A stretch of DNA of 64,000 bases from an uncultured Muribaculaceae bacterium (GTDB lineage Bacteria; Bacteroidota; Bacteroidia; Bacteroidales; Muribaculaceae), in NCBI GenBank assembly GCA_958436175.1, contig CAUBJF010000003.1, forward strand, positions 62,001 to 126,000, in the 5' to 3' direction. A program made the translations under genes and the position numbers. A model generated the notes under the pieces. That model had not been told where the DNA came from. It did not search any database and saw only the letters and a program-made list of their open reading frames with translations. The stretch's first letter is position 1. Every line of letters starts with the position of its first letter. This document shows, in pieces, positions 49,302 to 57,071 of this stretch.

Positions 49302-50060
49302 CTAATCTTTCCCTTTGTAGATGAATCGCGCCAGGCCGAAGATGTATCTGCGGAAGCCGGGGCGGTAATTCAGCAGCCTGTCGAACCAGGGAGTGTGTGC
49401 GACGACATACTTTACGACGAGCCCTACGTAGACCATTGCGAAAAGCGTGCCAGGGCCGACGACATTCCATCGCCACTGTCCGAAGAAAAGATAGCAGCTC
49501 GCCACGGCAAGTACCACGAGAGTGGTATCGACAAAAATCTTAAGCTTTGGAAAAGGCTGTCCGGTGACACGGCTCAGTGCTACCGGCAGACCTTCGCCGG
49601 GCATTGTGACAGAGCCGCATTTCACTTCGAAGGCTATGCCCACGCCCATCACTGTGCATCCTGCGACCTGGACGAGAGTCTTACTCAGTACCGAATCGCA
49701 CAGTATTCCGTCGGTAAGGAACATGTTGAGGTCTATGAGCCAGCCGAACACGAGGCCTATAATAAGCTGGAAGAGCTGGATATACTCGAATTTCTTTCTC
49801 AGTATGAGAATCTGGAGGAACACGAAGACGAAATTCATCATTATCGTGTAGCCGCCCACTGACCATGCCGGAACTTTGCCTTCGGCTCCTGCCAGCGACA
49901 GAGAAAGAGGCAGGGAGGATATCACGCTGCTGCCGAAATCTGAGCGTATACACAGCGCAACCCCGAGGGTCATGAGATAGAGTGAACCAAGAAGCAGCAA
50001 GTGCTGCCATGCGAAAGAGACGAAACGTTCCTTCGACGTAAAAACTGCAATTGATGTCAT
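49302..50060 (-). CDS. YczE/YitT-like multi-pass membrane protein (252 aa)
   Basis: Six or so hydrophobic helices with the family glycine-rich segments GVALCIRSDFGSSVISSLP, VAGCTVMGVGIAFEVKCGSVTMPGEGLPVALSRVTG and FPKLKIFVDTTLVV. This matches the YczE/YitT group of uncharacterised bacterial membrane proteins. The start codon itself lies in the left arm of a 20-bp inverted repeat (50054-50117) that also spans its -7 element, an unusual layout. Transporter or membrane-organising role unknown. Confidence 0.75.
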   Translation of the reverse strand: MTSIAVFTSKERFVSFAWQHLLLLGSLYLMTLGVALCIRSDFGSSVISSLPLSLSLAGAEGKVPAWSVGGYTIMMNFVFVFLQILILRKKFEYIQLFQLIIGLVFGWLIDLNMFLTDGILCDSVLSKTLVQVAGCTVMGVGIAFEVKCGSVTMPGEGLPVALSRVTGQPFPKLKIFVDTTLVVLAVASCYLFFGQWRWNVVGPGTLFAMVYVGLVVKYVVAHTPWFDRLLNYRPGFRRYIFGLARFIYKGKD

Positions 50061-50117
50061 AGTACTCTTTTTTACCTTTCTGACTGCAAAGTTACGAAAA
50101 AAAGAGCACTATGACAT
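50054..50117. repeat. 20-bp inverted repeat flanking the promoter and start of the YczE-like gene
   Basis: Left arm 50054-50073 and right arm 50098-50117 are reverse complements with a single mismatch over 20 bp, separated by 24 bp containing the -7 element CAAAGTTA (minus strand TAACTTTG, 50087-50094). The left arm includes the ATG start. The spacer is shorter than known invertible Bacteroides promoter segments. Confidence 0.7.
50087..50094 (-). promoter_or_regulatory. -7 element (TAACTTTG) of the YczE-like gene, inside an inverted repeat
   Basis: Minus-strand TAACTTTG is a full TAnnTTTG match, 27 bp before the start at 50060. No TTTG at -33 outside the repeat arm. Confidence 0.5.
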
Positions 50118-50126
50118 AAGGCTTGT

Positions 50127-50225
50127 CTACATCACCAGTAATGATGCCACCCAGAGAGCGACCGCGATGGTCGCCAGCAGGGTCAGGCCGAGCATGATGA
50201 GGATGGCGTATGTTGTCTTTTTCAT
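50127..50225 (-). CDS. 32-residue hydrophobic micro-protein coupled to the GntR gene
   Basis: Open frame MKKTTYAILIMLGLTLLATI, then AVALWVASLLVM and a stop: a single membrane helix with a basic N-terminus. Its ATG overlaps the GntR stop as ATGA (50222-50225), the arrangement used for coupled translation throughout this region, which makes it a likely real product. It is below usual gene-calling size. Role unknown; it may act on or with the ABC transporter in the operon. Confidence 0.55.
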   Translation of the reverse strand: MKKTTYAILIMLGLTLLATIAVALWVASLLVM

Positions 50226-50608
50226 TTGTTTGTGTCCTTTTGTTCGTTGAGATATTTTGTGTACATGTCGGCGAGGGTCTCTGGAGTGATATCGAGAAGC
50301 GACAGCTGCCTGAATATGGATTTGAGACCTTCGTCGATAAGTTCGCGGCGCCGTAGCCCGGCCACAAGTTCACGGGCATCGGCCGAGGCGAAGAATCCAA
50401 GTCCCCGCTTGTTGTAGATGATGCCCAAGCCTGACAGATAGTCGTATGCCTTTACGACGGTGTTGACGTTGACCTCCACGCTGACGGCATATTCGCGGAC
50501 CGAGGGTATGCGCTCGTCGGGCACTATGCTCCCCATCAGTATTTTGTCGCATATGTCGTCGGCAATCTGTAGGTATATGGCTCGGTTAGAGTTATTGAAA
50601 TCTATCAT
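50222..50608 (-). CDS. GntR-family transcriptional regulator, YtrA-like (128 aa)
   Basis: The N-terminal winged helix (about 1-75, IYLQIADDICDKILMGSIVPDERIPSVREYAVSVEVNVNTVVKAYDYL) has the GntR pattern R(I/L)PSxRExA...VNxxTV. The short C-terminal part is helical (about 80-128), the length of the YtrA subfamily, which usually controls an adjacent ABC transporter. Fits exactly: the ATPase and permease genes lie upstream, and a GTGT-ACAC palindrome lies at the promoter (52383-52404). It probably represses its own operon. Confidence 0.88.
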   Translation of the reverse strand: MIDFNNSNRAIYLQIADDICDKILMGSIVPDERIPSVREYAVSVEVNVNTVVKAYDYLSGLGIIYNKRGLGFFASADARELVAGLRRRELIDEGLKSIFRQLSLLDITPETLADMYTKYLNEQKDTNK

Positions 50609-50611
50609 CTC

Positions 50612-51385
50612 TCAGAATCGGTTGATAATTTCGCTCTCGCGCAGACGGAAATACGATGTTATGAAGAAGAAAAGGTCGTATGCCGCCACTACGCAGATTG
50701 CAATGGTCTCGGTACAGTCTGTAAATATACGCTCATCAACTCCGGTAGCATGTATTGTAGTGTTATGAATAGCGATACGCATCGTTATGATGACAACGAA
50801 CGACAGCACTGTCTGTAGGATCCATATAGCGGCGACAGTCTTGATAAAAGAGTTTTTTGTCCAAAGCAAGGAGCCCAGGACGAACGCACCTTGTGTTCCT
50901 ATCAGAACAAGGATTTCAAGAGTGCCCAACTGGGCGATTGTTGACGGCGCGGTGAAAGAAGGTGTGGCGATACGGTCGGCGAAGTACAGTTTTGCGATAA
51001 GGATATGTACGAGATCACCTATCATGTAGCAGATAAGATATGCCACTGAAGTGCCGACAACGTATATCAGGAGGCGGGAAAGGTATTTTTCGAGTGTCGA
51101 CGACGGCACCATAAGCGTACTGAGACGCTCGCCGGGACTGCTCATGTAGTCGGAAAAATGTGAAGCTCCGAGCGATGCGAAGAGGCATAAGCCGCCGAAG
51201 AAACATAACAGCCTTGTATGGGAATCGTGGATATTGACGAATATGGAGAAGATGAACAGGATTGTTATTATGCCGAGCATGGAAACCAGTCGGATTCCTA
51301 ACTGGTGGCTGTTCAGCGCAATGTCGTTGCGAAGGGTATTTACGAAACGCCCGAAATCGAATATCTGTGACTGTGCTTTCATCAT
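50612..51385 (-). CDS. ABC transporter permease-like membrane protein (257 aa)
   Basis: Six hydrophobic helices (about 32-52, 62-78, 101-127, 150-170, 185-203, 232-248) with a polar N-terminus (MMKAQSQIFDFGRFVNTLRND). No binding-protein or enzyme motif. It overlaps the ATPase gene by ATGA (51382-51385) and precedes the GntR gene by 3 bp. Reads as the permease half of an ABC-2-type exporter regulated by GntR. Substrate unknown. Confidence 0.75.
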   Translation of the reverse strand: MMKAQSQIFDFGRFVNTLRNDIALNSHQLGIRLVSMLGIITILFIFSIFVNIHDSHTRLLCFFGGLCLFASLGASHFSDYMSSPGERLSTLMVPSSTLEKYLSRLLIYVVGTSVAYLICYMIGDLVHILIAKLYFADRIATPSFTAPSTIAQLGTLEILVLIGTQGAFVLGSLLWTKNSFIKTVAAIWILQTVLSFVVIITMRIAIHNTTIHATGVDERIFTDCTETIAICVVAAYDLFFFITSYFRLRESEIINRF

Positions 51386-52242
51386 CTTTCTGTGTATGAG
51401 GCGTTGAACATTCTGTCGACTATGTCTTGTCTTGTCGTGGCGAGTTCGAACAGACTTTCGAGGTTGACCTCTGTGTCAAAGTCGCCGTCATTGGCTATCA
51501 CTATCTGTGTACCGCCTACCGATGGCTGGCTGACGAGTGCTTTGTCGATAAGCGAGCGGTCGGAAGTGGTGATGAAAGCCAGCTTGCCCGTTATTTCGGC
51601 TATGCTGCTGTCGAGAAGAAGCCTCTGGCTGTCCATGATGAGAACATGGTCGAGGAGGGTTTCTATGTCGCGAACCTGATGGGTCGAAATGATGATGATT
51701 TTGTCGTCAGATGCCGAAGTGGCAATGAAGCGTCGGAAAGCTGCTTTGGAAGGGATGTCGAGGCCGTTTGTCGGTTCGTCCATGAGCAGGAGCGAGGTGT
51801 TGCAGGCAAGGGCGAAGCACATGAATACTTTCTTGCGCTGACCCATGGAGAGACTTGTGAGCTTCTCGTGTCTCAGTTTCCCGATTCCGAAGGTCTCGAT
51901 GTGACGGTCGAGGTCTTCACGGGAGAAACGTGGGTAGAAGGGGGCGTTGTATTTTATATATGTGTCGAGGCTTATGGCCGGAAGTGTCAGTTCTTCGGGC
52001 ACGATGAAGATGTCGGATAAGGTTTTTGGCAGTCTTAGGCGCGTGTCATCGCCGTTGTATTCAACCTTGCCTTTTAGCGGTGTCAGCAGGCCGGAAATGA
52101 GGTAGAGTAGGGTCGATTTTCCGGCACCGTTGGAGCCAAGCAGGCCGTAGATGCCTCCTTCTTCGATATTGAGCCGGAAATCGTCGATGACATTCTGGCG
52201 ACGGCCCGGATACCGGAAGCTTAGATTATCGATTTTTAGCAT
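51382..52242 (-). CDS. ABC transporter ATP-binding protein (286 aa)
   Basis: Walker A GSNGAGKST (37-45), signature LSMGQRKKV, Walker B SLLLMDEPTNGLD and switch His STHQ. The helical part has a divergent Q-loop region (FIVPEELTLPAI). This ATPase/permease/YtrA-type GntR set resembles multidrug or bacteriocin/antibiotic-exporting ABC-2 systems. Preceded 30 bp upstream by a 29-aa micro-protein frame. Confidence 0.88.
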   Translation of the reverse strand: MLKIDNLSFRYPGRRQNVIDDFRLNIEEGGIYGLLGSNGAGKSTLLYLISGLLTPLKGKVEYNGDDTRLRLPKTLSDIFIVPEELTLPAISLDTYIKYNAPFYPRFSREDLDRHIETFGIGKLRHEKLTSLSMGQRKKVFMCFALACNTSLLLMDEPTNGLDIPSKAAFRRFIATSASDDKIIIISTHQVRDIETLLDHVLIMDSQRLLLDSSIAEITGKLAFITTSDRSLIDKALVSQPSVGGTQIVIANDGDFDTEVNLESLFELATTRQDIVDRMFNASYTER

Positions 52243-52272
52243 ATGATGTATGGATTGTAGAATTTAGAGAGT

Positions 52273-52362
52273 TCAGAGCAGGCAGATAAGGATGATGCAG
52301 AGGGCTGTCAGGAGGGTGGACCAGATACCGGAGGTGGAAGAGACGGGGAGAATGTCGAACAT
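52273..52362 (-). CDS. 29-residue hydrophobic micro-protein at the head of the ABC/GntR operon
   Basis: MFDILPVSSTSGIWSTLLTA followed by a hydrophobic tail (LCIILICLL) and a TGA: a single hydrophobic helix. The frame lies between the operator and the ATPase start, immediately after the consensus promoter, so it would be the first product of the transcript. Codons are ordinary. It may be a real membrane peptide, a leader, or chance in a hydrophobic-coding stretch. Confidence 0.45.
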   Translation of the reverse strand: MFDILPVSSTSGIWSTLLTALCIILICLL

Positions 52363-52382
52363 GTTGTTTGGATGATTAGTTA

Positions 52383-52404
52383 GTGTTATAGTGAACTATT
52401 ACAC
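52383..52404. promoter_or_regulatory. predicted GntR (YtrA-type) operator
   Basis: Inverted repeat GTGTTATAGT-GA-ACTATTACAC: 10-bp arms with one mismatch and a 2-bp spacer, with the GTGT/ACAC ends that YtrA-type GntR proteins bind. It lies immediately downstream of the -7 box, over the expected start of transcription, the classic repressor position. Confidence 0.8.
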
Positions 52405-52406
52405 CG

Positions 52407-52438
52407 CAAAGGTATGACACATTTCTCAATCTACCAAA
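52407..52438 (-). promoter_or_regulatory. complete Bacteroidetes promoter of the micro-protein/ABC/GntR operon
   Basis: Minus strand: TTTG at 52438-52435, 20 bp spacer, TACCTTTG at 52414-52407. Both boxes are perfect consensus at consensus spacing. The operator follows directly at 52404-52383. Transcription would be blocked by a bound GntR dimer, and effector binding would release it. Confidence 0.85.
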
Positions 52439-52463
52439 ATTTTCATCAGTTTTTTTCGAAAAA

Positions 52464-52499
52464 AAAGCAGAGCCGTTCTCATCTGGACAGCTCTGCTTT
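52464..52499 (-). terminator. rho-independent terminator of the arabinose operon
   Basis: Arms AAAGCAGAGC/GCTCTGCTTT with a 16-nt loop. The minus strand continues with eight T. It is 20 bp past the araB stop and just before the ABC/GntR promoter. Confidence 0.9.
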
Positions 52500-52519
52500 A
52501 TAATAAGGATAATAGATAA

Positions 52520-54118
52520 TCAGCGTATTGCCGTGACGGCAGCCTGTTCGATGGCGAGTCCGCGTTTATAGTTCTCGATGTATTTGTCGAATCCTGCCAC
52601 GTCGGCCGGATCGGGAGATATTTCCACACCTGAGTTTCCGAGGAACACCTTGTCGTCAAGCCAGTCGGCAAGAGACTTGCCTTCAGCATTGTCGATTACG
52701 TATGCAGCGAGCAATGCAATGCCCCAAGCACCGCCTTCGCCTGCCGTTTCCATGACGGAGATAGGCGAGTTGAGAGCGGCGGCGAGGATACGCTGGCCGA
52801 CACCGGGGGTCTTAAACAGACCTCCGTGGCCTGTGATGCGGTCGACCTGTACTTTTTCTTCGTTGAAGAGGATATCGTTGCCGATCTTGAGAACACCTAC
52901 CGAGGCGTTGAGGTTGGCGCGCATGAAGTTCGCGAGAGTAAACTTGTCGGTTGCCGAACGGACGAACAGGGGACGGCCTTCGGCGAGCCCTGTGACGGGT
53001 TCGCCGGAGAAGTAGTTGTAGCTGATAAGGCCGCCGCAGTCAGCGTCGCCTTTGAGGGCTGCGTTGTATAGCTTGCCGTAGAGTTCGTTCATGTCGACAG
53101 GCAGACCGAGAAGCTCCTGGTACTCCTTGAATATATTGACCCATGCGTTGAGGTCGGAAGTACAGTTGTTGCAGTGTACCATGGCGACCTGGGAGCCGTC
53201 GGGGGTGGTCACAACGTCGATTACTTCGTAGGGCTTGCTGAGTTCCTTTTCGAGGACAATCATGGAGAATGACGAAGTACCGGCCGAAACGTTGCCTGTA
53301 CGCGGAAGGACTGCGTTTGTTGCTGTCATACCTGTACCGGCATCGCCTTCGGGAGGACAGAGGGGGCATCCGGCTTTCAGGTGGCCCGAAACGTCGAGGC
53401 GGCGCGCTCCTTCTTCGGTTAGGTAGCCGCCATTTTCTCCGGCGACGAGTACCTTTGGAAGGATATCGGCGAGTTTCCAGGGATAGCCTTTTGGTGCAAC
53501 GAGTTTGTCGAATTTCTCGACCATGGCGGCATTGTATGTCTTTGTGGCCGAGTCGATAGGCATCATGCCGGAAGCATCGCCTACGCCGAGCACCTTCTTG
53601 CCTGTAAGCTGCCAGTGGATGTAGCCCGAAAGGGTTGTCAGGAAGGTGATCTCGGGCACATGGGGCTCGTTGTCGAGGATAGCCTGGTAGAGATGCGAGA
53701 GGCTCCAGCGGAGCGGCATGTTGAAATAGAAGAGTTCCGAGAGCTCGGCGGCGGCACGGCCAGTGTTGGTGTTACGCCATGTACGGAAAGGCACGAGGAT
53801 TTCGGCCTTGTCGTTGAACGGCATATATCCATGCATCATGGCGCTGATGCCTACAGCGGCGAGTTTTTCTATCTCTATGTCATAGTTCTTGCGGACTTCT
53901 TCGCGCAGATGAGCGTAGCAGTCCTGCAGGCCGTACCATATGGCCTCGGTGCTGTAGGTCCACAGCCCGTCGACGAGCTGGTTTTCCCATTCATGGGCAC
54001 CCTGGGCTATGGGGCGGTTTTCGCCGTCGATGAGGACAGCCTTGATTCGTGTCGAACCGAATTCGATGCCGAGCACGGCTTTGCCTTGTTCGATGGTGCT
54101 TTTAGCGTCCAGAGTCAT
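52520..54118 (-). CDS. araB: L-ribulokinase (FGGY family, Bacteroides type)
   Basis: Phosphorylates L-ribulose in arabinose breakdown. The FGGY kinase fold is visible: GIEFGSTRIKAVLID (17-31, phosphate-1), a LGVGDASGMMPID loop (the usual G.GDASG), GTGMTATNAV and DRITGHGGLFKTPGVGQRILAAALN (adenosine region). Length 532 residues, close to other Bacteroides ribulokinases, which differ from E. coli AraB. Last gene of the operon, 6 bp after araA. Confidence 0.9.
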   Translation of the reverse strand: MTLDAKSTIEQGKAVLGIEFGSTRIKAVLIDGENRPIAQGAHEWENQLVDGLWTYSTEAIWYGLQDCYAHLREEVRKNYDIEIEKLAAVGISAMMHGYMPFNDKAEILVPFRTWRNTNTGRAAAELSELFYFNMPLRWSLSHLYQAILDNEPHVPEITFLTTLSGYIHWQLTGKKVLGVGDASGMMPIDSATKTYNAAMVEKFDKLVAPKGYPWKLADILPKVLVAGENGGYLTEEGARRLDVSGHLKAGCPLCPPEGDAGTGMTATNAVLPRTGNVSAGTSSFSMIVLEKELSKPYEVIDVVTTPDGSQVAMVHCNNCTSDLNAWVNIFKEYQELLGLPVDMNELYGKLYNAALKGDADCGGLISYNYFSGEPVTGLAEGRPLFVRSATDKFTLANFMRANLNASVGVLKIGNDILFNEEKVQVDRITGHGGLFKTPGVGQRILAAALNSPISVMETAGEGGAWGIALLAAYVIDNAEGKSLADWLDDKVFLGNSGVEISPDPADVAGFDKYIENYKRGLAIEQAAVTAIR

Positions 54119-54124
54119 AGCGGA

Positions 54125-55657
54125 TTATTTGTTGAGGAGATAGTAGACGTCGTTGATGCGGAGTTCGCGTTTGAAGTTCTCCATGGTGGTATTCTTGTCG
54201 ATGTGCACCATCTCGATACCTGCCATTTCGGCGTAGTCAGCCCAGTATTCGGGAGTTACGTTGTAGGCGAAGCAACTGTGGTGTGTGCCGCCGGCCATGA
54301 TCCACGCGCCTGCGCCGATTTCGAAGTCGGGCATGGGGATCCAGAGTGCGGAAGCGACAGGCAGTTTGGGCAGCGGTTTCGACTTGATGCATTCAACGTC
54401 GTTGACGATGAGGCGGAAGCGGTTGCCGAGGTCGATGACGGTGGCCGTAACACCCTTGCCGGGTTTCGATGTGAAGACGAGGCGTGCTGTCTGTGCCTTG
54501 CGGATGCCGATGCCGAGGAAGTGAACTTCGAGACGGGGCTTTTCTTCAGCTATCATCGGGCATACTTCGAGCATGTGGGCCTGGAGGATGGCGCTCTGTT
54601 CGCCGTCGAAGTTGAGGGTGTAGTCTTCGAGGAAGGAGCAGCCGCCCAGACCCTGGTTCATGAACCACAGTGTGCGGTAGAGAGCGGCGGATTTCCAGTC
54701 GCCTTCAGCACCGAAGCCGTAACCTTCGGCCATGAGGCGCTGTGAAGCGAGGCCGGGAATCTGGTCGAAGCCGACGAATTTGGGATCGTTGATATCGTCT
54801 GTGCCGAGGTCGTCGAAGTTGGTTGTGAAAGCTTTTGCACCGTGAGCGTCGAGGCATGCGCGGATGGCGAGTTCGGCTTTGGCGGCGTTCCATACGGACT
54901 TATTGGCTTCCGTGCCTGCAGTGAGCACTTCTTCGGTGCAGGCGTATTCCTTATGATATACTGCTACGAGTTCGTCGACAGCCTTGTCGTCGACCTTCTT
55001 GTAGTATTCCATAAGTTCGCTGACGGGGCAGTAGTCAACGTGGTAACCGAGCTGCATTTCGGCAGATACCTTGTCGCCGTCGGTAACGGCAACATTGTTC
55101 ATCTGGTCGCCGAAGCGGAGTACGAGCATATCCTGAGCGTCTGCCCATGCGGCGGCGACGCGGCTCCATACTGCGATACGTTCGAGGGTCTTGGTGTCTT
55201 TCCAATAGCCGACAACGACTTTGCGGCGTACTTTGAGACGTGCGCAGATGTGTCCGAATTCACGGTCGCCATGAGCACTCTGGTTGAGGTTCATGAAGTC
55301 CATGTCCATGGTGTCCCAGGGAATTTCGGCATTGAACTGTGTGTGGAGGTGGAGGAGCGGTTTGCGGAGCTGCTGCAGACCGTGGATCCACATTTTGGCA
55401 GGCGAGAAGGTGTGCATCCATGTCACTATACCGACGCACTTTTTGTCGGCGTTGGCGTCGAGCATGATGTTCTCGATGTCCTTGGAGGACATTGCGGTGC
55501 CTTTGTAGACGAGTTTGATAGGAAGGATGCCGGCGGCGTTCATGCCTTCGACCATTTCCTTGGAGTGGGATTCGACGATGCGTACGGGTTCTTCACCATA
55601 GAGCATCTGTGCGCCGGTGACCCACCATATTTCGTAGTTTGAGAATGCGTTTGTCAT
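54125..55657 (-). CDS. araA: L-arabinose isomerase
   Basis: Converts L-arabinose to L-ribulose with Mn2+. Starts MTNAFSNYEIWWVTGAQMLYG, then RKPLLHLHTQFNAEIPWDTMDMDFMNLNQSAHGDREFG and MAEGYGFGAEGDWKSAAL with the catalytic-metal residues of the family (His in LHTQFN, Glu in AEGDWK, and TNFDDLGTD). The frame extends 30 codons upstream, but the ATG at 55657 is 28 bp after the araD stop and matches the family N-terminus. Length 510 residues is usual. Confidence 0.96.
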   Translation of the reverse strand: MTNAFSNYEIWWVTGAQMLYGEEPVRIVESHSKEMVEGMNAAGILPIKLVYKGTAMSSKDIENIMLDANADKKCVGIVTWMHTFSPAKMWIHGLQQLRKPLLHLHTQFNAEIPWDTMDMDFMNLNQSAHGDREFGHICARLKVRRKVVVGYWKDTKTLERIAVWSRVAAAWADAQDMLVLRFGDQMNNVAVTDGDKVSAEMQLGYHVDYCPVSELMEYYKKVDDKAVDELVAVYHKEYACTEEVLTAGTEANKSVWNAAKAELAIRACLDAHGAKAFTTNFDDLGTDDINDPKFVGFDQIPGLASQRLMAEGYGFGAEGDWKSAALYRTLWFMNQGLGGCSFLEDYTLNFDGEQSAILQAHMLEVCPMIAEEKPRLEVHFLGIGIRKAQTARLVFTSKPGKGVTATVIDLGNRFRLIVNDVECIKSKPLPKLPVASALWIPMPDFEIGAGAWIMAGGTHHSCFAYNVTPEYWADYAEMAGIEMVHIDKNTTMENFKRELRINDVYYLLNK

Positions 55658-55685
55658 GATTATGTTTGGTTTTGAGTTTAGTAGT

Positions 55686-56378
55686 TTATTTTTTTTGTCC
55701 GTAGTAGGCGTTGGGGCCATGCTTGCGTGAGAAATGTTTTTCGACAAGAAGGGGATTCATTGTCAGGTGGGGGTTGACGTTGAAGGCTATGAATGCCATC
55801 TTGGCAACCTGTTCGAGAACCACGGCGTTGTGGACGGCCTCTGCCGGAGTTTTGCCCCAGGTGAAAGGACCGTGGTTCATCACGAGAACACCGGGAGTAT
55901 GGACGGGATTCATGCCGGCGAAACGTTCGATGATGACCTTGCCCGTCTCGTATTCATAGTCGCCTTCGACTTCGGGAGCCGTCATGGCGCGTGTGCAGGG
56001 CACTGCTTCGTGGAAGTAGTCGGCGTGAGTGGTACCGATATTTGGAAGGTCGATACCTGCCTGAGCCCATGCCGTGGCATAGGTGGAGTGTGTGTGTACC
56101 ACGCCGCCTATTTCGCGGAAGGCACGGTAGAGAGCCAGGTGTGTTGGAGTGTCTGACGACGGACGGAGTTCGCCTTCGACTACGGCGCCCGTGTTGAGGT
56201 CGACGACCACCATGTCTTCGGGCTTCATGGTTGCATAGTCCACGCCGCTGGGCTTGATGACGACGAGACCTTTCTCGCGGTCGATGCCCGATACGTTGCC
56301 CCATGTGAAAATCACGAGGCCGTGGGCTACGAGATCCATGTTGGCTTTATATACTTTTTCTTTGAGTTCTTCTAACAT
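55686..56378 (-). CDS. araD: L-ribulose-5-phosphate 4-epimerase
   Basis: Epimerises L-ribulose 5-phosphate to D-xylulose 5-phosphate, which feeds the pentose phosphate pathway. The class II aldolase fold shows TWGNVSG, KPSGVDY, SSDTPTHLALY and the zinc-binding HTHSTYA (HTH motif, near residue 96), and later LVMNHGPFTWGK (third His). Length 230 residues. Stops 28 bp before araA and starts 5 bp after araR. Confidence 0.95.
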   Translation of the reverse strand: MLEELKEKVYKANMDLVAHGLVIFTWGNVSGIDREKGLVVIKPSGVDYATMKPEDMVVVDLNTGAVVEGELRPSSDTPTHLALYRAFREIGGVVHTHSTYATAWAQAGIDLPNIGTTHADYFHEAVPCTRAMTAPEVEGDYEYETGKVIIERFAGMNPVHTPGVLVMNHGPFTWGKTPAEAVHNAVVLEQVAKMAFIAFNVNPHLTMNPLLVEKHFSRKHGPNAYYGQKK

Positions 56379-56383
56379 TGCTC

Positions 56384-57064
56384 TTAAAGGAGTTTGAAGT
56401 GTGGTTTTTTCTTGTAAAGATTTTCGTCGAAGCGGTACATACGGGCTCCGCGCCGGGAACCGGCTTTATCGATGAGGTCGGTGGGTACGATGAAGGGCAT
56501 CTCGAGCACGCGCTTGCGGAAGTTGCGTTTGTCGGTGCTGAAGCCCATCACGGCCTCGTAGAGGTTCTGCATCTGCGTCAGGGTGAAAAGTTCGGGCAGG
56601 AGACGGAATACGATAGGCTCGTTCGAGAACTTGCGGCGGAGGCTGAAAAGTGCGCGGTCGATCATTTCGTTGTGGTCGAATCCAAGCGGAGGCAGTTCGT
56701 CGAGGCTCACCCACCGCGTCTCATGCGCGGCGATGAGGTCGGGGTCTACTTCGTCGAATTTCACCAGGGCGAAGTATGCCACAGACACAACTCTCTCTCC
56801 GGGGTCACGGCTCACGTCTCCGAAAGCCCCTACCTGTTCCATGTAGATGTCGGTGAGGCCCGTAAGGTCGGTGAGCACGCGTTCTGCGGCAGCGTCGATG
56901 CTTTCTCCCTTGCGGACGAAACCGCCGAAGAGGGAGTCTTTGCCTTTTTCCGGCTCGAAGCGGCGGTGCGTCAGCAGTACGCTGACGCGGTCGCCGTCGA
57001 GTCCGAATATTATGCAGTCGACAGCTACATAGAGCTTGTCGTGTTGTTCGTAGTATCCGGCCAT
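56384..57064 (-). CDS. araR: NUDIX-type arabinose regulator AraR
   Basis: 226 residues. The N-terminal half is a Nudix-fold domain (about 1-130, ending VKFDEVDPDLI ... TRWVSLDELPPLGF) whose Nudix box is degenerate: GGFVRKGESIDAAAERVLTDLTGL lacks the REVEE catalytic glutamates, so it should bind a ligand rather than hydrolyse. The C-terminal half (about 150-226) is a winged helix with FTLTQMQNLYEAVMGFSTDKRNFRKRVLEMP, the DNA-binding part. This architecture is that of the AraR described for Bacteroides, which senses L-arabinose. It lies between the transporter (7 bp) and araD (5 bp). Confidence 0.88.
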   Translation of the reverse strand: MAGYYEQHDKLYVAVDCIIFGLDGDRVSVLLTHRRFEPEKGKDSLFGGFVRKGESIDAAAERVLTDLTGLTDIYMEQVGAFGDVSRDPGERVVSVAYFALVKFDEVDPDLIAAHETRWVSLDELPPLGFDHNEMIDRALFSLRRKFSNEPIVFRLLPELFTLTQMQNLYEAVMGFSTDKRNFRKRVLEMPFIVPTDLIDKAGSRRGARMYRFDENLYKKKPHFKLL

Positions 57065-57071
57065 TAGCTGA

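Noticed and set aside
53615..54745. Long plus-strand frame over araB/araA
   Set aside because: Antisense of araB and araA, with no motif; both real genes are certain.
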